A stretch of 64,000 bases of DNA from Thiohalocapsa sp. (GTDB taxonomy: Bacteria > Pseudomonadota > Gammaproteobacteria > Chromatiales > Chromatiaceae): assembly GCF_022340605.1 (NCBI RefSeq), contig NZ_JAJDNQ010000018.1, forward strand, positions 1 to 64,000, given 5' to 3'. Positions within the stretch are counted from its first letter, which is position 1. Every line of letters starts with the position of its first letter. Under the pieces are notes generated by a model. It did not search any database. It saw nothing but the letters and a program-made list of their open reading frames with translations, and had not been told where the DNA came from. A program made the position numbers and the translations under genes. Below, one piece after another: positions 49,251 through 58,853 of the stretch.

Positions 49251-50708
49251 TCAAGCGTCGGTGACGAAGGGTGTACGAGCGCTGCTTTTGGGGTCCGCCG
49301 GGTTGCCGATGACGGGGGCGTCCAGGGCTGTCGAGGCGGGCGGCCGGGGCGCGCGCCGGGTGCCGGCACCCTGTGCCGGTGCCGGCTGCCCGTCGTCGGC
49401 GTCTTCCTCTTCCGGTGGCAGCCGCACGCTGGCGACGGTGCCACCGCCGACACGGCTGCTGAGGTGAATCTCCATATCGTTGGCTACGGCGAGCTGCCGC
49501 GCCACGGCCAGGCCGAGTCCAGAGCCGCCGGTGCGGCGGTTGCGCGATCGCTCCAGCCGGTAGAAGGGGCGGAACACCGCCTCGCGCTCCGCCTCCGGGA
49601 TGCCGGGGCCGCGGTCGAGCACGAAGATCACCGCGGCGCGGTGGTTGCAGTCCAGGCGCACCTCTACGGGCGCCTGGCTGTAGCGCAGCGCGTTCTCGAT
49701 CAGGTTGCCGAGGATGCGCCGCAGCGCCAGCGCGCTCACGGCCTGCACACAGGGCTGCGCCGGCTGCCAGACGATGCGCGGCCGCGCGCCCACCACCTCA
49801 CCGATGAGCCGTCCGATGTCCAGGCGATGGCGCTCGCCGGCACCGAGCGTGCTGCCGAGCTCCACCGCCTGGCTGATCTGGGTGTTCATCTCCTCCAGAT
49901 CGCGCTCCATGCGCGCCTTGAGTGCCGGATCGGTCTGCGCCGGCAGCATCTCCAGTGCCAGGCGCAGCCGCGTCAGCGGCGTGCGCAGGTCGTGCGAGAT
50001 ACCGGCTAGCAGCACGGTGCGGTCCGCCAGCAACTCGCGCACCTGCTGGCTGGTCTCGTTGAACTGCCGTGCCAGGTTGGCGAGCTCCCGCGGGCCGCTC
50101 TCAGGTAGCGGCTCCGGTGAGCGGCCCTTGGCCACCTCCTCGGCGGCATGCGCGAGGCGGGTCAGGGGCGACGTGACGCGTCGCGCCAGCACCGAGGCGG
50201 TCACCACCAGCAGCAGCAGTGCCAGCGTGGAGATGATGAAGACGCCTTCCAGCGGTCTGGTGTTGATGCGGTCGCGCGGAAAGCCGGCCCAGACGCGCCC
50301 CCGCGGCGTATCCAGCTCCGCCCAGAACCAGCGCTTGCCGTCGATAATGTTGCTCTGCATCCGCAGCTCGGAGTCGGTGCGGCGGCTCAGGGCCTCGCTC
50401 AGGCGCTGCACGTACGGGAAGAAGTAGTTGCGCAGGTTGCCGGGGGCGTCGTTCTCGGGGCGCAGCCAGAGCTGGTAGTCGTTGAGGAGTTTGTCCCGGT
50501 AGTCCCCCTGCATGGCCTCCGGCAGTTGCACGAGCGTGCGGGCCGAGAGCTCCATCAAGGCCGCCAGGTCCGACGTCGAGCGCTGCACCACCGGGAACAG
50601 CGCGTAGTAGACGACGGTGAAAAAGGTGATGAACGCGAAGCTGCCGAAGGTCAGCACCAGCGTCAGCAGGACGCGCGCGAACAGTGACGACGGCAGCAGC
50701 GAGCGCAA
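49251..50708 (-). CDS. envZ: EnvZ-type osmosensor histidine kinase
   Basis: An EnvZ-like sensor kinase of 485 residues. Two TM segments (FARVLLTLVLTFGSFAFITFFTVVYY; FIISTLALLLLVVTASVLA) enclose a short periplasmic domain; a HAMP follows. HisKA: LLAGISHDLRTPLTRLRLALEML, very close to the EnvZ H-box; HATPase: RILGNLIENALRY, VLDRGPGIPEAE, TGGSGLGLAVARQ. The start is TTG (50708), 4 bases after the ompR stop, with GAGGGC upstream. The C-terminal 60 residues are a Pro-rich extension not expected in EnvZ. Phosphorylates the adjacent regulator. Confidence 0.88.
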   Translation of the reverse strand: MRSLLPSSLFARVLLTLVLTFGSFAFITFFTVVYYALFPVVQRSTSDLAALMELSARTLVQLPEAMQGDYRDKLLNDYQLWLRPENDAPGNLRNYFFPYVQRLSEALSRRTDSELRMQSNIIDGKRWFWAELDTPRGRVWAGFPRDRINTRPLEGVFIISTLALLLLVVTASVLARRVTSPLTRLAHAAEEVAKGRSPEPLPESGPRELANLARQFNETSQQVRELLADRTVLLAGISHDLRTPLTRLRLALEMLPAQTDPALKARMERDLEEMNTQISQAVELGSTLGAGERHRLDIGRLIGEVVGARPRIVWQPAQPCVQAVSALALRRILGNLIENALRYSQAPVEVRLDCNHRAAVIFVLDRGPGIPEAEREAVFRPFYRLERSRNRRTGGSGLGLAVARQLAVANDMEIHLSSRVGGGTVASVRLPPEEEDADDGQPAPAQGAGTRRAPRPPASTALDAPVIGNPADPKSSARTPFVTDA

Positions 50709-50712
50709 GGGC

Positions 50713-51429
50713 TCAGCCCTCGGTATGGGGGGTGAACATGTAGCCGCGGCCCCAGACGGTGCGGATATAGCGGGGTTGCTTCTTGTTGGGCTCGATCTTG
50801 GCTCGCAGTCGCGCCACCTGGACGTCGACGCTGCGGTCGAAGGGGTTGCGCTCGTAGCCTTTCAGCAGATCCAGCAGCCGGTCGCGGTGCAGCATCTGGT
50901 TCGGATGCTCGACGAAGATGCGCAGCAGGTCGAACTCGCTGCCGGTCAGGGTCACGGCCTCGCCGTCGCGGGTGAGCTGTCGTGCGGTGAGGTCGAGCCG
51001 GTAGGGGCCGAAGACGGCCACGTCCGCGTCGTCCAGCTGCGCCATGGGCGCGCGCCGGCGCAGCACCGCTCGGATGCGGGCGAGCAGCTCGCGCGGGTTG
51101 AAGGGTTTCGCGAGGTAGTCGTCCGCGCCCACCTCGAGGCCGACGATGCGGTCGATGTCCTCGCCGCGGGCGGAAAGCATGATGATGGGGACGTCGGTCT
51201 TGGTGCGCAGGCGCCGCGCCACCGTCAGGCCATCGTCGCCCGGCAGCATCAGGTCCAGGATCAGCAAGTCTGCCGAGTGCTGCTCCAGCCAGGCGAACAT
51301 GGCCGCGCCATCCTCGACGCCGCTCACCTCGAACCCCTCCTGGCGCAGGTAGTCCGTCAGTAGCTCGCGCAGCGATGCGTCGTCGTCGATGACGAGGACA
51401 CGGGTCGGGTTTTCGTTGGCGGCGGCCAT
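50713..51429 (-). CDS. ompR: OmpR-family response regulator
   Basis: A 238-residue OmpR-type regulator. Receiver: RVLVIDDDASLRELLTDYLRQEGF, LLILDLMLPGDDGL with the phosphoacceptor Asp, DYLAKPFNP; then a winged-helix (LTGSEFDLLRIFVEHPNQMLHRDRLLDLLKGYERNPFDRSVDVQVARLRAKIE). Sequence order and several positions (RIVGLEVGADDY) closely follow E. coli OmpR. It is the first gene of the ompR-envZ pair. The 367-base upstream region includes an A+T-rich stretch (51540-51600) suitable for its promoter. Confidence 0.93.
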   Translation of the reverse strand: MAAANENPTRVLVIDDDASLRELLTDYLRQEGFEVSGVEDGAAMFAWLEQHSADLLILDLMLPGDDGLTVARRLRTKTDVPIIMLSARGEDIDRIVGLEVGADDYLAKPFNPRELLARIRAVLRRRAPMAQLDDADVAVFGPYRLDLTARQLTRDGEAVTLTGSEFDLLRIFVEHPNQMLHRDRLLDLLKGYERNPFDRSVDVQVARLRAKIEPNKKQPRYIRTVWGRGYMFTPHTEG

Positions 51430-51796
51430 GTCTTTACGTCATCGATTGTGCCGATCGCAAGGTCTTTCGGTGCGATTTTGTGACTTGGTTCCGAGACCTT
51501 CGCGAGGCTCGGCGGCACGCGGTGGCGCTCGTAACAAGTTGTCACAAATATCAGTATATGACGAAATACCTTAGTAGTTACCCGCACCCATAATTGACTC
51601 AAGCCCTAGCGAAAACCGGGGCAATGTTCAGGTTCGGCGGCAGCGGGGTCAGCCGCGGACGCAGTGCCTCGACCGGCAATGGAGATCCGATCGAACGGGA
51701 TGGCATCGCCATGCGGCGTCGAGTCGGAGTCTGAGCCGGAGTCTGAGCGGGAGTCTGAGTAAGACTAGCGCAGTCGCGGGAAACGGAGGCAGTACC
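51430..51796. other. 367-base upstream region of ompR and a small ORF
   Basis: No gene seen. It contains an A+T-rich region (51536-51600) likely to hold the ompR promoter, and a short tandem repeat of the 12-base unit GGAGTCTGAGCC (51726-51761, three units). Confidence 0.45.
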
Positions 51797-51964
51797 ATGA
51801 GTTTCGACGCATTAACCATCAGCGGTGTCCTTGCAGCGCTCGTCAGCGCGGGCCTGATCGTAGGCATCGTCCGCAACAACGACCGGCTGCGCAACCAGGC
51901 AGAGTCTAGCGAGGCTAAGCGCTTTGCCGATCAGCCGTCCAACGGCGAGCACGTTGGCGGCTGA
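51797..51964 (+). CDS. 55-residue putative single-span membrane protein
   Basis: MSFDALTISGVLAALVSAGL... gives 55 residues with one hydrophobic segment (VLAALVSAGLIVGIV) flanked by charged residues. A strong GGAGG lies upstream of ATG 51797. It is below the size cut of the ORF track. Function unknown; likely inner membrane. Confidence 0.55.
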   Translation: MSFDALTISGVLAALVSAGLIVGIVRNNDRLRNQAESSEAKRFADQPSNGEHVGG

Positions 51965-52166
51965 CGACGCAACCCTTTCTGAAACCCCGGGCCGACACTT
52001 GATCGCAGGCGCCGGCTGAGCGGCTTACCGGGGCGGCATTCGCTGCCCGGGCCCGCTCGCCGTCATGCCGCGCGCCGCGCCTGCTCGCGGCGGGTGTCGA
52101 GCAACGGCGCAGATTCATCCCGAGGCCGCACGCGGCCGCATGATTTCTGGGCAGCAAGCCAGTTGA

Positions 52167-52205
52167 CCGCCCGGCAGCACACACCCTGCCGTGGCGGTTT
52201 TTTTT
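52167..52205 (+). terminator. intrinsic terminator
   Basis: CCGCCCGGCAG and CTGCCGTGGCGG form a long stem with an 8-base loop, then TTTTTTTT. It is on the plus strand, 200 bases after the 55-residue ORF and in front of no annotated plus-strand gene end. The sequence between (51965-52166) could hold a short RNA. Confidence 0.8.
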
Positions 52206-52352
52206 CGGCCGGATGGCCAAAGCAACTGACTTTGGGCGCCGACGGCGCACCACATGGCACGCTCGTTGGGCGTTTGCTTTGGATGATGGCGCCGCCGGGG
52301 CAGGCGGCGCACCGGCGGGCGATCAGCCGCGGGCGGCTGGACCGTGCTCCAA

Positions 52353-52562
52353 TCAGCCGTGCCTTGGCGGAAGGGCGTCCGAGAGGATGTCGTAGACCGC
52401 CTCCAGGGTCTTGCGCACCTCGCGGGTGATGGCCATGGTATCGATGCCCAGCGTCTCGTCATCGCTGGCGAGATCCAGCCCGCCTTGCAGCGTGTCCGGT
52501 GCCAGGCCGAGGTGGCCCAGGTCGGTCTTGGTCAGCTCTTTCAGTTGAATGCCGCGAGTCAT
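52353..52562 (-). CDS. 69-residue hypothetical protein
   Basis: MTRGIQLKELTKTDLGHLGL... to TLEAVYDILSDALPPRHG, 69 residues. The chain is Leu/Asp-rich, with mixed helix propensity, and no membrane segment. GGAGG lies 10 bases before the ATG. Not recognised. The divergent neighbour is a CBS-domain protein; the 399 bases between (52563-52961) show no gene. Confidence 0.5.
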   Translation of the reverse strand: MTRGIQLKELTKTDLGHLGLAPDTLQGGLDLASDDETLGIDTMAITREVRKTLEAVYDILSDALPPRHG

Positions 52563-52961
52563 CGGTGGTTTGCCTCCGCCCCCGATTATTGGGAAAACCC
52601 GTACTACCACGCTTGCCGCATGCTAACCCAATTGGCCGCGAACTGTCTGCCGCTGTCGTACCCCCCGTCGGGGCATGTGCGACGCGCTTCGGGGCCGCGC
52701 CGGAGCAACAGTGTCGCGACAGTCGGTTGGACCCACACGGCGTTGACCGCCGGGGCGAGCTTGCCGCATCGCCGGTTCGTTGATCTGCGGCAAGGCGGGA
52801 GCGCTCCTGCAGGGCCGTGCGCTGCTGGGTCGACGGTTGACGTGGCGCCCCGTTTGACCCGCAGCACTTCTCAGCGCAGGCTCGCTATCGCATGCTTGCG
52901 CAATCGCAATGCCCGCAAGCGCAATCGCGCGCCGCGGACACCACCAATGGGAGTCAGTGCA

Positions 52962-53357
52962 ATGCAAGTCCGCGACTACATGAGTGCCGCGCCTGTCACT
53001 ATCGACGCCGGGGCCGATTACCAGCAGGCGTTCGCGATCATGGAAGAGAAGGGCCTCCACCACCTGCCGGTGCTCGACGGCGCCGGCAACTGTGCCGGCA
53101 TCCTGGCGCGGCGGGACCTTCAGCTCGCCGCCCGCTATTTCCACGAGGCGCCGGTGGAGGTGGGCGACGTGATGCATACGCCGGTCACCACCATCCCCCC
53201 CGAGGCGGACCTCGGCGTCGCCGTCGAGCGGATGATGGCGGAGCGCATCGGCTGCCTGCCCGTCTCCGACGACGGCGGCGACCATCTTGTCGGCATCATC
53301 ACCGAGACCGACCTGCTGCGGGCGCTGCGGGACCTGCTGGTGCAGCGCGGCGGCTGA
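52962..53357 (+). CDS. CBS-domain pair protein
   Basis: A 131-residue protein of two CBS domains. MQVRDYMSAAPVTIDAGADYQQAFAIMEEKGLHHLPVLDGAGNCAGILARRDLQ and MHTPVTTIPPEADLGVAVERMMAERIGCLPVSDDGGDHLVGIITETDLL show the repeated D-P-x-x-D pattern typical of adenine-nucleotide binding sites. No catalytic domain is attached; it is probably an energy-sensing regulatory protein or a subunit. GGGAG lies 8 bases before the start at 52962. Confidence 0.85.
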   Translation: MQVRDYMSAAPVTIDAGADYQQAFAIMEEKGLHHLPVLDGAGNCAGILARRDLQLAARYFHEAPVEVGDVMHTPVTTIPPEADLGVAVERMMAERIGCLPVSDDGGDHLVGIITETDLLRALRDLLVQRGG

Positions 53358-53403
53358 CGGCGGCCCCGCGCGGCAGCGCGGTTCTCGCCGCGCGCCGTTC
53401 GCC

Positions 53404-53775
53404 TCAGGCCGTGATGCCCTTGGGGTTTGGCCCGTACTGGTTCGCGCCCGGCGTGCTGTCCTGGACGAAGAACACGAGCAGCACGAGGGCGCCGATCAAC
53501 GGGATCGCGACGAGCAGGTACCACCAGCCGGTGCGGCTGGTGTCGTGCAGGCGCCGCACCCCCACCGCAATGCCGGGCAACAGCACGCCGAGTGCGTACA
53601 GGCCGTAGAACAAGCCCACTCCGGCATCTTTCGAGTAGGTGCCGAGCGCCATGTCGACGAGCACAAGCACGATTCCGATCAAAGTGTTGAAGAGCGCGAA
53701 GTACCAGAACTCCGCGCGCTGGGCACGGCCGCTGAAGACCGCGTATTTCTTCAGGACGTCCAGATACCAGTTCAT
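53404..53775 (-). CDS. DUF805 family membrane protein
   Basis: A 123-residue DUF805 protein. YAVFSGRAQRAEFWYFALFN is the family N-terminus, followed by four hydrophobic segments (LIGIVLVLVDMAL; GLFYGLYALGVLLPGIAVGV; WWYLLVAIPLIGALVLLVFFV) and the conserved RRLHDTSRTGWW. Inner membrane; function unknown. Convergent with the CBS gene, 46 bases away. Confidence 0.92.
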   Translation of the reverse strand: MNWYLDVLKKYAVFSGRAQRAEFWYFALFNTLIGIVLVLVDMALGTYSKDAGVGLFYGLYALGVLLPGIAVGVRRLHDTSRTGWWYLLVAIPLIGALVLLVFFVQDSTPGANQYGPNPKGITA

Positions 53776-54002
53776 GGTGTGAGCCTCCCGGGTAACGCCC
53801 CCTTGGGTGGGGAATCGCGACGGCGGGGCCGACTGACCGCCGCGGTTGCCTTCTCTGCTTCTGCGTGCGCTTGCTCAAGCGAACAGGGCTGTCAGCGACA
53901 CGGTGGCGCCATACCAGCTCGCGAGGCGGCCGCGGACGATGGCGAGATCTGGCTTTCGGTGTTGCGAGCAATACTTTCACGGTCTCCCGCGCAAGCGCCC
54001 GA

Positions 54003-55223
<1,221 letters not shown>

Positions 55224-55276
55224 GGATGACTCCTTAACGACGGACATCGGATGAGTATGCAGGATCGGGGAGCGAT

Positions 55277-55388
55277 GTGGGAGCCGCGTCCCCGCCGCGA
55301 CGAGCCCGCGCGGCTGGCAAGTGCGGCGCGCCGGGTGCGGCAGCGCCAGGCGCACGAGCGGATGTGGGAGCGGCGTCCCCGCCGCGGT
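55277..55388. repeat. GTGGGAGC repeats between argG and the GHMP kinase
   Basis: GTGGGAGCCGCGTCCCCGCC (55277) and GTGGGAGCGGCGTCCCCGCC (55364) are two copies in the same orientation. The second ends directly on the stop codon of the kinase gene at 55389. Confidence 0.8.
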
Positions 55389-56315
55389 TCAGGCCGCGGA
55401 AGCGGATATCGCCTCGCGCGGATCAGCGAATCGCACGGGCAAGCGAAGCCCCGCGGGCGCGGTCGCGAGCGTGCGGGCACGGAACACCCGGCCCAGCGGG
55501 CTGACGGCGGCCTCTATGCGCTCGAGTCGCACATCCGGCGCCGCGCCCGGCAGCAGCAGGCCGGCGCAGGTGCCGCTGTGGGCGGCCAGGACGCCGAGCA
55601 CATCCAGGCCCGGCGCCCGCTCCAGCAGATATTGGAGGAAGCCGTTCCCGGTACGCCCGACGTGCAGTTCCGTGGAGCGCTGGGCGCAGCGGGCGATGGC
55701 CGCGTCGTCCCGCGCCGCGAACGCGGCGAGCGTGCGCTGGTATAGCCGCTGGTACTCGGCGACCAGGCGCGGCGCGTAGTGGAGGTCGCGGTTGTAGGTC
55801 TCGGTGCAGACCGCGCCGCCGGCGTCCACGGCGATGATCCGGAAGTCCGGCACATAATCCAGCCTGGCGAGCAGCCGTCCGCGGCGATGGTTGTAGGCGA
55901 CGCTCGTGGCGTAGTGCAGGGCGTCGTGGGGCTCGATGTCCGCAAACAGCCGCGAGACGACCTCCCGCCCCACGCTGACACCGAACAGATGCTCGCAGGC
56001 GCGCACCACCGCGAGCATGTCCGCGGTGCTGGAGCTGAGCCCCTTGCCCACCGGCATGTCGCGCTCGAGCTCGACGTGCAGTTCCACACCTTGGCCGAGC
56101 CCCAGCGCGCGCAGCATCGCCTCGCCCGCCCGCCGCGACTTGGTGAGCGGGGCCACTACGCGCGAGCGGCCGGCGACCTGCCCGCGGACCGCCCGGCATC
56201 GGCTCCAGAGATCCACCGGCAGGGTGATGAGAAAATCCTCGCCGTCGGCGCGCCGGCCCTGGACGACCTCGCCGAAGCTGGCAAAAGCGCTGCCGGCACC
56301 GGTCCGCCGCTGCAT
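55389..56315 (-). CDS. GHMP kinase, PduX-like (L-threonine kinase type)
   Basis: A GHMP-family kinase of about 308 residues, most like PduX, which phosphorylates L-threonine for the cobalamin nucleotide loop. FASFGEVVQGRRADGEDFLITLPVDLWSRCR matches the PduX start, and PVGKGLSSSTADMLAVVRAC is the GHMP phosphate loop. The C-terminal GNGFLQYLLERAPGLDVLGVLAAHSGTCAGLLLPG holds the third motif. The ATG at 56315 (MQRRTGAG) fits the family start; the track start would add an unlike basic leader. No other cobalamin genes are in the window. It could phosphorylate another small alcohol. Confidence 0.75.
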   Translation of the reverse strand: MQRRTGAGSAFASFGEVVQGRRADGEDFLITLPVDLWSRCRAVRGQVAGRSRVVAPLTKSRRAGEAMLRALGLGQGVELHVELERDMPVGKGLSSSTADMLAVVRACEHLFGVSVGREVVSRLFADIEPHDALHYATSVAYNHRRGRLLARLDYVPDFRIIAVDAGGAVCTETYNRDLHYAPRLVAEYQRLYQRTLAAFAARDDAAIARCAQRSTELHVGRTGNGFLQYLLERAPGLDVLGVLAAHSGTCAGLLLPGAAPDVRLERIEAAVSPLGRVFRARTLATAPAGLRLPVRFADPREAISASAA

Positions 56316-56627
56316 CGCAGCCCGGGCCGGACCGACGGCGGCCCGCACCAGGCGCGGCGCATCGCCGACAACCGGTCGCGGCGCCTGCCCGGCGTCAAGC
56401 ATGGCGATTTGCAGGGGCTGGATGGCCCGTGCAGCTGGTCCGTGGACTTGCGGCGCAGCGCTCGCCGTGGGAATGGTCGTGATGCGCGGGGGCGCATCGG
56501 GAGATGGTTTGCGAAGCAAGTGCAGGTGATGTAGGCCAGGGCTTGGTCAAGTGCGGGCGTCTCGATTGGATGGTGCCGCAACGGTGGCTGTCCGCTGCGA
56601 CGTTTCGTTCAGCGAGAACGGGCTAAC

Positions 56628-56658
56628 AAAAAGGCCCCACCAGTTGCCCGGTGGGGCC
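56628..56658 (-). terminator. intrinsic terminator after tRNA-Glu
   Basis: GGCCCCACC / GGTGGGGCC form a 9-base stem with an 8-base loop followed by TTTTT, read on the minus strand. It lies 13 bases past the tRNA 3' end. Confidence 0.88.
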
Positions 56659-56670
56659 TCTTGTCGTGTG

Positions 56671-56745
56671 TGGCGCTCCCTAGGGGATTCGAACCCCTGT
56701 TACCGGCGTGAGAGGCCGACGTCCTAACCACTAGACGAAGGGAGC
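56671..56745 (-). tRNA. tRNA-Glu (anticodon CTC)
   Basis: The minus strand reads GCTCCCTTCGTCTAGTGG... with anticodon loop CTCTCAC, T loop GGTTCGAATCC and a 3' encoded CCA (56671-56673). The acceptor stem GCTCCCT/AGGGAGC is complete. The loop gives anticodon CTC, reading the GAG codon, which is common in this G+C-rich window. It has its own promoter and terminator. Confidence 0.95.
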
Positions 56746-56768
56746 GGAAGCGGGTGCGGGAATCGCGT

Positions 56769-56796
56769 ATTATACGTGAAACTTTCGGCTGCTCAA
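56769..56796 (-). promoter_or_regulatory. sigma-70-like promoter of tRNA-Glu
   Basis: On the minus strand, TTGAGC (56796-56791), a 16-base spacer and a perfect TATAAT (56774-56769) precede the tRNA by 23 bases. It overlaps the start codon region of pcnB on the opposite strand. Confidence 0.75.
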
Positions 56797-58191
56797 GATC
56801 CCTTGTCTTCACCAGCAGAACCAGAACCGCTGATCGTCCCGCGCTCGGACCATAACGTCTCGCGCAGCAATATCAGTCAAAACGCGCTGAAGGTGCTCTA
56901 TCGCCTGCGCGATGCCGGCCATGCGGCGTATCTCGTCGGCGGCGGCGTGCGCGACCTGTTGCTGGGCCACGAGCCCAAGGACTTCGACGTCGCCACCGAT
57001 GCGACACCGGAGGAGGTGCGTCAGGTATTCCGCAACTGCCGGCTCATCGGCCGGCGTTTTCGGCTTGCGCACGTGTTCTTCGGCCCGGAGATCATCGAGG
57101 TGGCCACCTTCCGTGCCAGCGCCATCCCAGCCGGACAGGACGGCACCGATGCGGATGCCGTGCGCACCGAGAACGGCATGATCCTGCGCGACAACGTCTA
57201 CGGCAGCATCGCCGAAGATGCGCTGCGGCGGGACTTCACCGTCAACGCCCTGTACTACAACATCGCGGACTTCTCGCTGGTGGATTATGCCGGTGGCCTC
57301 GCGGACCTCCGGGAGGGGCGGCTCAGGCTGATCGGCGACGACGTGGAGGCGCGCTACCGCGAGGACCCGGTGCGCATGCTTCGCGCCGTGCGCTTTGCCT
57401 GCAAGCTCGGCTTCATGATCGACCCGGCCTGCGAGGCGCCGTTGTCGGCGCTGGCAGCGCTGCTGGCGGAGGTCCCGGCGGCGCGGCTGTTCGAGGAAGT
57501 GCTGAAGCTCTTCCACGCGGGCTATGGTCTGCATGCCTTCGAGAAGCTCCGGCGCTACGGGCTGTTCGGGCAGTTGTTCCCGGCCACCGACGCCTGCCTG
57601 GAGCGACAGGAGCAGGAGTTTCCGAGCGTCTTCGTCAGCCGCGGGCTCGACAACACCGACCGCCGCGTGCTCGACGGCAAGTCCGTGGTGCCGCCCTTCC
57701 TGTTTGCGGTGCTGCTCTGGGAGCCGGTGCGCTTGCGCTACCAGGAACTGCTCGACGGCGGCACGGCCTGGGCCGACGCCATGGCGCTGGCCTCCCACGA
57801 GGTGGCGTCCGAGCAGCAGCGCCAGGTGGCCATCCCCAAGCGCTTCGGCATGCCCATGCGCGAGATCTGGTCCCTTCAGCCCAGGCTCGAGCGCCGTCAG
57901 GGCCGCCGGCCCATCGCGCTGATGGGGCATCCGCGCTTCCGCGCCGCCTACGACTTCCTGCTGCTGCGCGCCGAGGCCGGCGAGGTGGACCCGGAGCTGG
58001 CGGAATGGTGGACGAAATTCCAGGACGCCAACGCCGCCGACCGCGCCAAGATGACCGGCGCCGGCAAGAAGCGCCGCCCGCGGCGGCGGCGCAAGCCCAA
58101 GTCCGCGGGCGGCGGCGACTCTGGCGGCGACGGCGGGGCCGAGGGTGCGGCGGTCATGCATGGCCGCGCCGCGGGTGACGCCGATGACTGA
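56776..58191 (+). CDS. pcnB: poly(A) polymerase I
   Basis: PcnB adds 3' poly(A) tails to RNA, promoting decay. 471 residues from GTG 56776. Family start: LIVPRSDHNVSRSNISQNALKVLYRLRDAGHAAYLVGGGVRDLLLG with KDFDVATDATPEEVR, the nucleotidyltransferase motif; then RRDFTVNALYYNI and RLIGRRFRLAHV. The C-terminal 60 residues are a basic tail (KKRRPRRRRKPK) that suits RNA contact. The start is uncertain: the GTG lies in the tRNA-Glu promoter, and a TTG at 56803 may be used instead. Ends overlapping folK by 8 bases. Confidence 0.93.
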   Translation: MKLSAAQDPLSSPAEPEPLIVPRSDHNVSRSNISQNALKVLYRLRDAGHAAYLVGGGVRDLLLGHEPKDFDVATDATPEEVRQVFRNCRLIGRRFRLAHVFFGPEIIEVATFRASAIPAGQDGTDADAVRTENGMILRDNVYGSIAEDALRRDFTVNALYYNIADFSLVDYAGGLADLREGRLRLIGDDVEARYREDPVRMLRAVRFACKLGFMIDPACEAPLSALAALLAEVPAARLFEEVLKLFHAGYGLHAFEKLRRYGLFGQLFPATDACLERQEQEFPSVFVSRGLDNTDRRVLDGKSVVPPFLFAVLLWEPVRLRYQELLDGGTAWADAMALASHEVASEQQRQVAIPKRFGMPMREIWSLQPRLERRQGRRPIALMGHPRFRAAYDFLLLRAEAGEVDPELAEWWTKFQDANAADRAKMTGAGKKRRPRRRRKPKSAGGGDSGGDGGAEGAAVMHGRAAGDADD

Positions 58192-58786
58192 ATTGCTTCC
58201 GGCCGCCGAGACCGTCTACATCGGTCTCGGCGCCAATCTGGATGATCCGCGCGCGCACGTGGAGCGAGCCGCGGCGGACCTCGGCGGCCTGCCGGCGAGC
58301 CGGCTGGAGGGCCTGTCCTGGCTGTACCGCACCGCCCCCGTGGGGCCGGCCGATCAGCCTGACTACATCAACGCCGCCGCGCGGCTGCGCACCCGGCTCA
58401 CGCCCTGGGCGCTGCTCGGGGCCTTGCAGCAGATCGAGCGCCGGCACGGGCGCGTGCGTGATGGCACCCGCTGGGGTCCGCGCACGCTGGACCTGGACAT
58501 CCTGTTGTTCGGCATCCGCCGGCTGGCGCAACCTCGGCTGACGCTGCCGCACGCGGAGATACGCCGGCGTGCCTTCGTGCTGGTGCCGCTGGCGGATGTT
58601 GCGCCGGCTGCGCTGGACATCCCGGGGCAGGGCCGGCTCGATGTGCTGCTGGCGGCGATGCCCAAGAACGGTGTCGCGGCGCTGGCGCCCATTGCGCTCG
58701 CGCTCCCCGTCGGTACCCTGCCGGCGGAGCTCGATGCATCGGACACGAGCGTGGCTGACGAGCCGCCGCGGGCCGCCCTGTCCTGA
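58184..58786 (+). CDS. folK: 6-hydroxymethyl-dihydropterin pyrophosphokinase
   Basis: HPPK, transferring pyrophosphate to the pterin in folate synthesis. 200 residues; the C-terminus is longer than the minimal family. VYIGLGANLDDPRAHVERAAADL is the N-terminal ATP strand; RWGPRTLDLDILLFG is the catalytic PRTLDLDIL loop; LTLPHAEIRRRAFVLVPLADVAP completes the site. The start at 58184 overlaps the pcnB stop, so the two are translationally coupled. The gap to panB is 67 bases and the genes follow on. Confidence 0.93.
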   Translation: MTELLPAAETVYIGLGANLDDPRAHVERAAADLGGLPASRLEGLSWLYRTAPVGPADQPDYINAAARLRTRLTPWALLGALQQIERRHGRVRDGTRWGPRTLDLDILLFGIRRLAQPRLTLPHAEIRRRAFVLVPLADVAPAALDIPGQGRLDVLLAAMPKNGVAALAPIALALPVGTLPAELDASDTSVADEPPRAALS

Positions 58787-58853
58787 GCCGGCGACGCGAC
58801 CATCGAGCGCCAGCCGCGCCCCCACCATACCAGTCAAGAGGCCCAGCCCACTG

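Noticed and set aside
52604-52867. 87-aa minus-strand frame between two small genes
   Set aside because: Arg/Pro/Ala-rich, no start signal, shadow-like.
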